Assembly: GCA_028551475.1 (NCBI GenBank) | Contig: CM052356.1 | Coordinates: 10,691,884 to 10,755,883, forward strand | Direction of reading: 5' to 3' | DNA length: 64,000 nucleotides | Source: Casuarina equisetifolia | Lineage: Eukaryota; Streptophyta; Magnoliopsida; Fagales; Casuarinaceae | Part shown: positions 24,901 to 34,640 of the stretch, one piece after another | Layout of the letters: each line of letters opens with the position of its first letter | Position numbering within the stretch: the stretch's first letter is position 1 | Program-made: the position numbers and the translations under genes | The notes under the pieces: generated by a model | Told to the model about the DNA's origin: nothing | Seen by the model: only the letters and a program-made list of their open reading frames with translations | Database searches by the model: none

Positions 24901-25216
24901 GATCATCACATATAGGTATTATACACAATTTGTTGCACCTTATTTTCATGAGTAGTACTTCCTTTCCAGAATTTCTTTTGCCAAAATTTGGACCTCAACA
25001 TAGTAATAGCACAACTAGCAAACATTTTAGAATTAAACTTCGATTTCTAAGAACCCTAATCAGGTCCTGAATTCAAATTCGTTCAGGTGGAAGGTGATTG
25101 ACCCCGACACTAGCATTGAGAAGTGGGCGCTTTTTTCAAGATTAAAGAGTGGCTGCCCTGTGCGTGTGACGAAAATCACTCCGGATACTGCGCCTGATTC
25201 AATTCGCACAGACTAA
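21904..25216 (+). CDS. Cytochrome P450, CYP85 clan, probably CYP722 family
   Basis: This is a haem-thiolate mono-oxygenase, normally ER-anchored and fed by P450 reductase. Ten exons join in phase with standard GT-AG borders: 21904-22142, 22573-22894, 23289-23438, 23593-23776, 23921-24000, 24163-24249, 24411-24489, 24580-24686, 24797-24915 and 25087-25216. They encode 498 residues, a usual P450 length. Visible features are an N-terminal hydrophobic anchor (about 11-33), a proline-rich hinge GIPPGSRGLPFIGET, the I-helix AGQDTT (298-303), ExxR as ESLR (358-361), FNPTRYD (410-416) and the haem loop FGMGGRTCLG with Cys434. No stops or frameshifts were seen, so it should be functional. Overall resemblance (from memory, no search run) is to CYP722, whose C members convert carlactonoic acid in strigolactone synthesis. 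CYP88, CYP707 or another CYP85-clan family remains possible. Confidence 0.88.
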
Positions 25217-25669
25217 GAGATATCATGTAATTTATTATTAGGTAAATAAGGGTTTGAAGATAGGGATATATATAGTAAGGTATGCACACATATGGAGAGG
25301 GGAGGAGATTTCAAACCCATGATCTGATGGACTTAGAGGTCAGAAATCTATGCTTATGTACTTTAATATTTATTAATATAATTTACTTTTTTATAATATA
25401 TACATATATATCATGTAATCTCTGGGTGTCAAGACATTGTGAACTAGCTTGGTAAGACAGGGGATTAAGCAGTGTTTCATTCTGTTTTCTTCATGACGTT
25501 TGACATGCGAGATTTAAGTCTATTCTGAAATGTAGCAAAAACGGAAGAGGTTGAACGTTTTGGAGGCATTTATCAACTTCTATATAAAAGCATTTGTCTA
25601 GCCCCTAAACACAAATTGTTTTAGATTACAATCAAAACTAGGATAAAAAAACATTTGATAAAGGTAAGA
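25217..25669. other. P450 3' flank
   Basis: AT-rich DNA after the P450 stop probably carries its 3' UTR and poly(A) signals. AATAAG- and TTTATTAATATAATT-type words occur around 25240 and 25370, but no single site stands out. Nothing else was recognised. Confidence 0.35.
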
Positions 25670-26060
25670 GTATAAGAAACTGCCACACTAATATTTTGGA
25701 AACAGACAAGAAGAAGAAACAGAATTTACGCACTAAGTGAACTAATTATTGTATTGCCGAATGATGTTTTACAACGTGTATCTTTACATTATTTTTTCCA
25801 CACTATGGCAAGGAACACTCGACCACTGTATACCATATTAAGGTGGGACCCATGACCCAAACCAAGTGAAAATAATATATGCCAAGCCTAAATACTTCAT
25901 GAGCCTTGTTAGTCTCCCAGAAGTTGGTAGTTTAAACAAAACAAACAAACTAATTAATTGTTTCCTACTCCCAATGACTTTTTCTGGAGGTCCATTAATT
26001 GTTTTTCTATAGGTATAGGAAGGGTCCTAATCAATCCATTTTGTTTCTTCTCTCTAATGA
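25670..26060 (-). repeat. LTR-like sequence, left end of the outer minus-strand copia
   Basis: The part around 25690-25840 aligns with 46315-46580. Shared words include CACA.TAATATT, then GAATGATG.TTTACAA and ATCTTTACA.TATTTT. It lies just below minus-strand RNase H-like sequence, where a 3' LTR of a minus-strand copia should be. Exact ends and a target-site duplication were not resolved. It starts about 450 bp after the P450 stop. Confidence 0.5.
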
Positions 26061-27970
26061 AGTGATAAAATATTCAACGTATTTGATCCTTTCATGATAG
26101 ATAGAGTTTTCAACTATGTGTTCAATAGGCTTAGCATCACTAAACAAGAAGTAAGCTATTTGATATATACACCAAGATCTTGGAAGTAACCTAAAAGACA
26201 TATCATCTCACAAGTAATGGTGACCATGGCAATTTGAAAATTTCGAAACAATGGGCTATTCTCACTCTTCCAGAAAATGAGGAAGTCTCCAAGCTTCACA
26301 TAATAACCTATAAAGGAGTGCCTAAACATGGGGCATGTAACTTAATCTAAATCACAAATGGTTGGGATTTCTCTCTTGGAAGTAGAAGAGAATTAAAGAC
26401 CAAGACAATCTTTAATATAGTATAAGACATTTATTGTTGAATTGCTTCAATATATATGCATGACCTAACTTAATAGTTGCACTAAATAGCTAATGTTTGG
26501 CATAGTACGGGTAATACAATCAATCATCCTATTAATCTGAAAGTACTAGATCCTCATGCTACTCTAGTGCACCAAAATCACAGAGTTATGAGTCTTAATT
26601 TTTGTTCCATTGATATCTTTGTTAACCTAGAGTTGAATAATCCAACCTTTAAAATAAGCTTTAAGGAATACTTCCTCTAGCTAAGACATATACCATGCTT
26701 TAATCTAATTATATGAATGTCAAGATAGAATTTGGCTAGACCCATATCCTTCATGCTAAATAAAAGGTGAAGGTAATCTTTACAGCCTTAATAAATGTCA
26801 TTTTTATATCTAAGTAGCATTATAAAGGAGATGCCTTGTTATTTAGTGAAGAGTGAATAATCATGATGTGATTGAGTAAAACTAGCATCTATGACTATCA
26901 TAAATGGTAGAGCAATATTTGATTTTATGAACCCACTTGTAATCAATGAACCAACAACTTAAAAGAAAAGAAATCACATCCAAAGTATGATTGGCCTTAA
27001 GGGCATGGAGCTTGCAATCCATGGCATTAATTAAAGGTTCATTGTTAAGGACCTTATGGTAGGTAGATGACCTACAAATGGTAGAGATGGAAAAAAATTG
27101 ATAAAAATGAAGAAGGAGAGAAGAAAGTGGGATAGGCATAATCAACAACCTAGATGGTAAGGTGATTATGAGAGGAATGTAGCAAAAGTAAAAAGGTGGG
27201 GGAGGATATGGGGTACAAGCTAAGGGGGAAAACATAGGAAAAGGAAGGACAAAGATTATGAAATTGCTGGGGTGATAGATGTATCATTAGAAAATAAATG
27301 AATGGGTGAGTGAGTTATTAATGAAGGTGTAATACCTTAAGCAAACTAAAAACAAAGTTATGAAATTAGACATCTCAAGTCAAGCAAGTTAGTACTCAAA
27401 TGAAAAATATCCTATAGAATGCAAGGACTCACTTGAGGACTTAACTTGTCCTAAGGCCTATAATATAAGCAACCAAAACTAAAAGATGGTTAAGTTATAG
27501 GAGCCACCCATAAAGAAGCTCAAAGAGATCTTGTGACCTAGAAAAACAATTGGTATTTGAATGACAAGATAACTTGTAATAAGAATACACTTGTTAAAAA
27601 GGAGCAAAGCATGTACACTTGAAACATCAATTTGTAGGCCATTTTGTTAGGAAGTGTAAGCATATAAACTCTTATGAAAGATCCCACCATGAGAATCCCA
27701 TTTATTGCACTACCAAGAACCTTTTCAGTTTTAACTATTGCAATGTGGTTTGAAAGACCAACTATTTGATATGGAAGGCCTATATCACTCTTTATTTACA
27801 TGTAAGTAGATTTCACCTTATCCTAGATGGATCATACTTGTGCCCTCCTAAGTCATCATAGAATTGGATGAACGTGGGAATATTCTACAACACATCCATT
27901 CAGTGTATGAAGATTGACAAGTCTATGATCAAATAACATCAGGTTAGCTGCTCAATACATCCTATAATCT
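26061..27970 (-). pseudogene. Decayed copia RNase H and RT, minus strand
   Basis: On the minus strand 26500-26080 resembles the C-terminal RNase H part of copia pol. The segment 27235-26882 contains the start of RT with pieces AMDCKLHALKANHT and IDYKWVHKIKY, followed by broken sequence. Stops and frameshifts are frequent. It may be the 3' part of the same element whose gag and primer site lie at 44100-46270, given the shared orientation and similar LTR-like ends. Confidence 0.55.
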
Positions 27971-28182
27971 AATCTTGATTAGACTATAGAAATATAAGCA
28001 TTTGGCTTAAGTATGGTAGGCCTTGTCAACTAAATTTGCTATCCAAAGCTTAACTAGAGACTCGTATTCACAACTAAAGCTTTAAATAATTTCCGAAGGT
28101 AAGAAAAGAGTTATCAAATTTCTTTAAGAAATCAACAACATGGCCGACCAACTACTTTTAATTGGTAACACACCAATACTTA

Positions 28183-28490
28183 TGTCTAAGACGAAAGTCC
28201 TACACCAAAATGTGATACCTTATGGTAAAGCTTTAATAAAGAAATTACCTCTCCAACTCTTAAGCTAACTTTTAGATTGGGCATTTGGATCTTCTAACTT
28301 GAAATTAGAGCTAGGTTGAATCTACTCTACCCTATACAACTTTAAGCCTAATGTCACTTAGTGTGTGGAGATGTATGTATAAGATGAAGGTCCCACACTA
28401 AAAGTGTGATCCCTTATGATGAAGCTTAAATGAAGAAAATATTCATCTAACTCTTGAGTTAACTTTTGGGTTAAGCCTTTGGGCTTTCTA
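28183..28490. repeat. Imperfect direct duplication, about 180-bp period
   Basis: The segment around 28183-28300 is repeated around 28370-28490. Matching words are AAAGTCCTACACCAAAATGTG against AAGGTCCCACACTAAAAGTG. These are followed by GATCCCTTATGATGAAGCTT-like and AACTCTTGAGTTAACTTTTGGG-like stretches and a shared CTTCTAAC or TTTCTAAC end. There is no protein-coding reading. Confidence 0.6.
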
Positions 28491-30810
28491 ACTTTATTCA
28501 TTTGTTTCATGGTCTAGGCTTACATTACTCCTTATTGGCCACAACACTCTTAATGCATACCATAAACACCTTTTTAACCCATGAAGATTTGAATAGCATC
28601 TTACTCACTCATGAGGCTTAGTTGAATCATGCTAACCAAACAATGCCCACACACCCACTAGTGACCTAAACCTTGAGCCACCACAATGGCCCTTAGTTTT
28701 CCATCAATGACCAAAACCCAGCATAGGGATTTCCTTTGTAAACACATGTAACTCCTAACTCACACCCAACTACAACACCACATAACCATTTATCTTTGTG
28801 AGCTCAATCTAGTAGGAACTACAACTACCAATTTCCGATATGCCAAATATGCAATAATTTGGCCTCTTGGCAAACAACTATTGAGAAAGGTATAAACCTT
28901 CCTAAGCTCAACAATCCAATCCATAGGTCCACTTCATTATATTATCCCTGCCATCTGCAATGCTATGTGGTTCCTTAACTCAAGAGCCACAAACCATTTC
29001 ACAAGTAGCACTACTATTGTTGAACATTAATTCACATAATGGCTAGTAACACATCATCATTAGAGACAAGGTGGGTCTACCAATAACTTGCATAAGTAGA
29101 CTTAAAACTCAATCTAATTTCAATGTTAGCAATGTTCTTGTTGCTCCAAAATTTCAAAGAAGCTTTTATCTATTTTACAATTTACAAAGAATAATAATTG
29201 TTTTTTATTTGTATTACATTTTTGTGATGTGAAGAGCCTTAGTATATGCCAAAATTACTTAGAAGTAGACTTGATTATGGGCTTTATCACTTAACACAAT
29301 TGATCCAGATGCAACAATTAATTACATTGCTAGTATAGTCCACATATAAACTAGTACAATGTCACCATTATAATAAAATTGCCTACATTACCATAATAAA
29401 ATTGTTGTAAAGCACAAAATCAAATTTTACTAGGGCACTACCATCATATTCTATGAGGCTTGTAATCTTGGAAAAGTTACTTTCCAACCCCATCCCCTAG
29501 CTATGAATGTATCCAAGGCCCTTTTAGATCTCATTATTTTGATATTTGGGGGCATCCCTTATAAAATATCTTGTTGTAATAAGTACTATATTTGTTTTAT
29601 ATTTAATTTTTCTAAATTTACATGGCTATAACCACTTTAATCAAAGAATCAGTTCCTCAAAATTTTTACAATTTTGTACCAATTTGTAGAAACTCAATTA
29701 ACCTCAAGGATAAAAGCAATACAACGTGATGGAGCTACAAAATCCTTGTCCAAGTTATTCTGCAATTTATTAGCACAAAAAGGCATTAAATAATGAATCT
29801 TCAATCCTTGTGCCTCATATCAAAATGGAAGTGTATCGGACCCCCACATCTGTCCCATGGTAGGCAAGAAACCTCCTCACCGTGCTGATAAAACTGGAGA
29901 TAACAATTGTCCACGACAATCAACCGATGACGAAAGGTCTACAGTGATAACTAGCTTCTTCTTCCTCTAACTCCTTTTACTTTGGTGGACAACTAATAAG
30001 GTGGTAACGTTGGTTGTAAGAATACACTTTTTTGTGTATAAAACATATTTTGATGATCATGAAAACTATATGTCCAAAAATACAATTGTGAAAATCATGT
30101 TTTGGTTTGTGCCTAAAGAAAAAGAGATCGTTTGGAATAATAATGATAATAACATAAAATATTGCGACATGCCAAAATGAATACTACATGGAAATATAAA
30201 AATGTTTTATTGTAACTTATGCAAATTATTTAACTTATATATGTGTTCTACACTTAGGTATATGAATTATAAGCATAGTGAAATAAAATGCACGGCCTAC
30301 TAAATAAATCAAAAGCATAGAGCAAAATGTAAAAAGTCAAAGCAAATTAAAACGCGAAAGAAAGGAAGCAAAATGCGTGAACCATCTTAGTCCGAACACA
30401 GTTGTCCCATTAAAACGGAAGAAAACTGACACCAACAAGGCAAATAAACCCGACTCTCTCCAAATTTTTATGCAAAACTTGCTGCATTTCTATGGGAGAT
30501 GAAAGAAAAAGCCTATTCTGCAACTTTGCAAGATCTGACATTTTCAGTAACTATTTCTCTAATGTCTAACGGCAATCATGGACGTACACATATTTTTGCT
30601 TTATGATGTTTGTATGTATGTACAAAGTAAATAACAACATCCTATCTTGTGAAAGAAAAATTATACAAAGAAAGCCAAAGTGATCTCATCTTGAGAATCA
30701 AGTTTTAACCAATTGGAAATCCTACTTGCTAGGTTATAAGTGCTATATTACAAATCATTTTTAAACATGTGCAACCTATTGTTTAAATTTGTGATTTAGA
30801 GTTGTTAGTA

Positions 30811-30909
30811 AGCATGTGGCTCAGTTGATAGCCTATACTCAAGACCAAAAGGTCCCAAGTTTAACCCTTAACTCACCTACATCACCATTTATATAACAAA
30901 AAAAAAAAC
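30811..30909 (+). mobile_element. Possible tRNA-derived SINE
   Basis: GTGGCTCAGTTGATAGCC resembles an RNA polymerase III A box. GGTCCCAAGTTTAACCC, about 30 bp later, resembles a B box. The segment ends in a run of about 11 A. The size of about 100 bp suits a tRNA-related SINE. Flanking TTAGAGTTGTTA and TTAGTGTTTTAA may be a decayed target-site duplication, but the match is weak. Confidence 0.45.
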
Positions 30910-31508
30910 TTAGTGTTTTAAACTGAAACCCTAATACTATTGAAATTGGGATTTTTCTTGTAATTGAACACTAATTCTCGATTATCTTGTTATATGTGCT
31001 TTGAGACCTATTTTAGCCAATATAAGCATTGAACTTGAGTTAGAGTTTGGGCAAATAAACCGTAATTGCTAAATGATTTAGGGATTTTGTAATTGGTGCT
31101 TAGAACCAAGAATTCATGACATTGTTTTATTACTTCAAGCACCAGAAGCTGAATGCTTCTCATAATCACTCAACTATTGAGAAACCAAGTTCAACTTCTT
31201 GTGTTCTGAAGTTGTGAGTTGTGTGTGACTAAGCTTGAAGTCATGGGCTTTGTAAGTGTTGTATGAGTTATAAACTCTTAGTGTGATAGGAACAATTTGT
31301 GCAATAAGCATTGGAGAAGATTTTTCTCCATAAGTTGGCGAAGAGTCTCCTTAACTAATTGGTAAGGGAATGTGGATATAAGTTGCAAAGAATTTTAGGT
31401 TGAACCACTTAAGATGGTATTATTGTGCTTGTCTTAGTTAAAACAAGAATTTCCACTAATCTTGTAGAATTTGTGGATAAAATTGTTTCATGAAAAACAA
31501 ATAATACT

Positions 31509-31944
31509 TGAAAGCAAAAAGAAGAATTTTGACAAAAATATATTGAAATTTGATGATTTGAATGTATAATTGGGTTGCATTTTGATAGCAAATGAAACCC
31601 AAATAGAAAAGAAGCTAAACTAGATTCATGGCAATCCATTTCTCCCATGAATCACTACAAATTTCACTTGAAATTAGCATGAAAATGGAGTTAATGAATC
31701 TTTCGATTTTTCGAGGAGACAAGTTGGTCATCCTTCTGTGATTGAAATGCCCTTTGTTTTAATCCATTTGGTGCTCGGTAACGATGGAAATCCAATGAGG
31801 AAGACATTGTGTCATTTGAATGTTGCATTGAGGGTGATGCCCACGTACTGCACTCATGCCTTTTCTCTTCAAGCATGTTGATGTGGTTCACGATAAAGTG
31901 AGATGTGGCATTTGACATGGCAGGTTTTTGTGATTTTATATTCC
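31509..31944 (-). repeat. 3' LTR of copia element M
   Basis: 31509-31944 aligns with two separated blocks, 37720-37929 and 43914-44033. Shared stretches include GAGTTAATGAATCTTT against GAGTTGATGAATCTTT, TTGGTCATCCTTCT, GGTGCTCGGTAACGATG, and TGCCTTTTCTCTTCAAGCATGTTGATGTGGTTCA. It lies directly beside minus-strand RNase H sequence, so it is the 3' LTR of a minus-strand element. Short minus ORFs here are incidental. Confidence 0.7.
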
Positions 31945-33014
31945 CCTACATGCTGACATGTTGTTGCAAAATGCTAGATTATTTTACAGTGTCTTGAATC
32001 TAAAGGATGAAAAACTTTTGGCAAAGATGTCAACTATTTGATCAATCAAAAATATGAAATGTATAATTTTTTTTTTAATATCATTTCATTTATCAAATGG
32101 AAGTTGACATGTTTGTTTGGGCATGGAAGATAGAATTGATTGTAAGATACAAGGCTAATAAGTTATCACACCATAGTATAGGGGTTAGGTAGTTGTATAC
32201 ATAAATCTTGTAACAATGCACCTATCCAAATAAGCTCTTCAATAGTATTAACAAGACATTTGAACTTAGCTTTTGTGCTATAACGAGTAACAATCTTTTG
32301 TCTTTTGAAACTTCAAGAAATAAGATTTGATCCAATAAAGATGCTAAATCCTCTAGTTGACTTTCAATTATTACAATCACTAGCCCATCCAACATCATAA
32401 CAAGCATTGAGATTATAGGTTAATGATTTTGTGAGTTGCATTCCATGTCTAGGTGTATCTACCAAAAATCATAGAAGATGTTTAAAAAAGTGTCCAACGA
32501 GTAGTAGTTGGTGTATGCATATACTGACATGCAATGTTAACAATATATGAAATCTCAAGCTATATGAGAGTTAAATGTTGCAAAGAGCCAACAATGTTAC
32601 AATAATGTATGGAATCTAAATATGGTTCACCATAATTTATTAATGATGGGTGGCTTGTAATGCATGGTGCAAAACCCCTGTGAGCTTCACTCATTTTGGC
32701 ATGAAAAATAATCTAATGGTTGCTTAGCTAGCTAGCTCAGTGGTGAGTTAGCAAGGGTTCCATTCATGAGGTCTGGACTTCAAAACCATGTGTGCATTAT
32801 AATATTAAAAAAGGAAAAAAAATAAAAATAATAATCTAATGGTCAAACTTTACTTGATGGAGTAACAATCATAACTAGAATAATGAGCTTTAATTCCTAA
32901 AAAGTAGTGTAAATTTTCTAAATCTTTGATATCAAACTAATTTTTAAATTGTGCAAGAACATTTGACAGTTCAACGAAATCTTTCAATTTTTTATTTTAC
33001 TATGTTCAACTTTA
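31945..33014 (-). pseudogene. RNase H and 3' RT remnant of copia element M
   Basis: The minus strand from about 32640 to 32170 reads as copia connection and RNase H text. Pieces include LEISYIVNIACQYMHTP, CYDVGWASD, NLISWSFKRQKIVTR and ELIWIGALLQDL. It is broken by stops and frameshifts. RT sequence continues at about 32850-33010 (a KDLG.L-type region) and again after the plastid-like insert, from about 34640. A SINE at 32721-32829 interrupts it. Confidence 0.75.
32721..32829 (+). mobile_element. tRNA-like SINE with 14-bp target-site duplication
   Basis: A 109-bp insertion is bounded by identical 14-mers AATAATCTAATGGT at 32707-32720 and 32830-32843. It has an A-box-like TAGCTCAGTGGTGAGTTAGC and a B-box-like GGTCTGGACTTCAAAACC, and ends in an A-rich tail. 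TSD length, tail and pol III boxes together indicate a SINE moved by LINE machinery. It sits inside the RT remnant of copia element M. The A box resembles a plant tRNA start, but the source tRNA is not clear. Confidence 0.8.
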
Positions 33015-34640
33015 TGTATTCCTCTATCCGTAGAGTACATTGAAAAGAGAATTCTTTCTTTTCAAAATATGAATTGAATAATATTCATTACTTGAAGGGG
33101 CGTTTTTGCGCATTTATTTATCGAAAGGAGGCGCTTTTTTTCGAATTTTAGAAAATGATATATTTGAAAACAATATCTTTATTCGAATTTGAAGTGGACT
33201 CTTTCTTATTCCATTTCTCTATAATTTAGAAATTCAAGTACTAACCACTGAATCATAGACAAAAAAACAGGGAATAGTGTTCGGTGAAATCTAAATGCAA
33301 GTGAACATGTCGAACAAGTAATATAATGATAAGAAAGATATCGTCCCACAAAGATTGGTGATTACTAGACCAACTAATTACTAACGGTGAATAACTCCTA
33401 GAATTTATCTAGCAAACTAAATTGATGGATGATAGATTAACTAAGTCTAAGAAAACTTAATAAAAGAAATATGTTAGAGTATGACTTCACCATAATTACT
33501 AGGTACTAATATTGATTATTTATGCTTGCAAGAGAGATAATATCTATGTGATGGCGGAATTTCCTAATTTATTTACTATCCTATGTCTAGGTATAGCAAA
33601 CCTACTTAGTTCATTAATTCACTATATCTCTATATGTGAATTGAAACAAACCAAATGCATTAGGATCTATGAATATTCCCAGTTTACACCAAAAGCCACA
33701 CAAACAATATGGTATATGTCTATCCATATTTAATTTATGGTTACATATTACAAGAAGCAACTGCATGCTATTTCCTGTCGGTCTTTAACATGCAAATCAA
33801 GTCATCTAAGTGGTAGCTAATCACCTAAAAGCATTAAACTCCGTAATATGTAACTTCACATAAATAAAATATCTTGCAAAACATAATAATCATAAGATTC
33901 ATACCATCATAATTAGGTTACATCGTAGCTCTAACAAAAATAAACTAAAACATAAAAAAATAATGAGGAAGAATGGTAATAAGAAATAAAGAAGGCATCT
34001 TGAATTCAAGAACAAGAAGTCTGTCACCCTTTTGTCTTCTCTTCAAGAAAACCTTGAATTCTTGGCCTCTTTCTTGAGTTGTGCTCAATTTCCTCCTTTT
34101 CTCTTCTTTTGCCTCTTCTCTTCTCTTAAATAGGGTTTAGGCTTAGACCTATCTCCTATCCTAGTAGAATTGGGTTTTAGAGACCTAAAACAATTGGGTT
34201 TTGAACTCCTAAATTAATTGAGACTTGAATTCCTAACATGACTGGGTTTTCTATTTATTTAGAAAACCCAACAACAATAGAAAATCTAATAACAATCATC
34301 CAAAGCCCAAGCCCATCTTAACTCTCTTAATCTTGATATTACAATTTTGCCACACAATAAGCATCAGGTTCTTCATGTTCATCCCTTTTCTCCTTACCTC
34401 CTTGTGCTACAAAAACAAGACAAATTCAAATAAATAAGAGGAGTTCAAATATTTTCTTATAAGCATTGTATTATTTATTACCTAAAAAATAGGTAAAATA
34501 ACTCTATAAAAATAGAGTTATCAAATAGCATATAGACACATAGACCCATGGATCCATACATCTCGATCGGAAAAGAATCAATAGAAAAAGAAAGAATCGG
34601 AATTGATTGATATATTTATCGAAACAAATGGTGGGGCCAT
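33015..34640. other. Plastid-like DNA insert (possible NUPT), split by a solo LTR
   Basis: The pieces 33015-33277 and 34524-34640 differ in style from the surrounding copia remnant. They contain words typical of plastid spacers, such as GGGGCGTTTTTGCGC, TTCGAATTTGAAGTGG and AAAAGAAAGAATCGG. They join into about 380 bp of continuous sequence once the solo LTR and one TSD copy are removed. I could not name the plastid region. This is pattern-based inference, and other AT-rich sources are possible. Confidence 0.35.
33278..34523 (+). mobile_element. Solo LTR of the 1.25-kb family (copy 3) with perfect TSD
   Basis: This 1246-bp segment starts TGTTCGGTGAAATC and ends AGAGTTATCA, so it has TG...CA ends. 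It is bounded by identical 5-mers AATAG at 33273-33277 and 34524-34528. It aligns with copies 1 and 2. It has no internal coding region. Its 3' end carries a small hairpin (AACTCTAT then ATAGAGTT). These are the marks of a solo LTR formed by recombination between the two LTRs of a full element. Whether the parent was copia or gypsy cannot be told from the LTR alone. Confidence 0.88.

Larger units (their letters stand above)
27971..31508. other. Decayed repeat-rich DNA with no intact gene
   Basis: No long reading frame and no recognisable protein. It contains the duplicated block at 28183-28490 and a tRNA-like SINE at 30811-30909. The section 29820-29990 is slightly more GC-rich but shows no coding signal I can name. 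It lies between two minus-strand copia remnants and may include the worn central part of the outer element. Confidence 0.45.
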
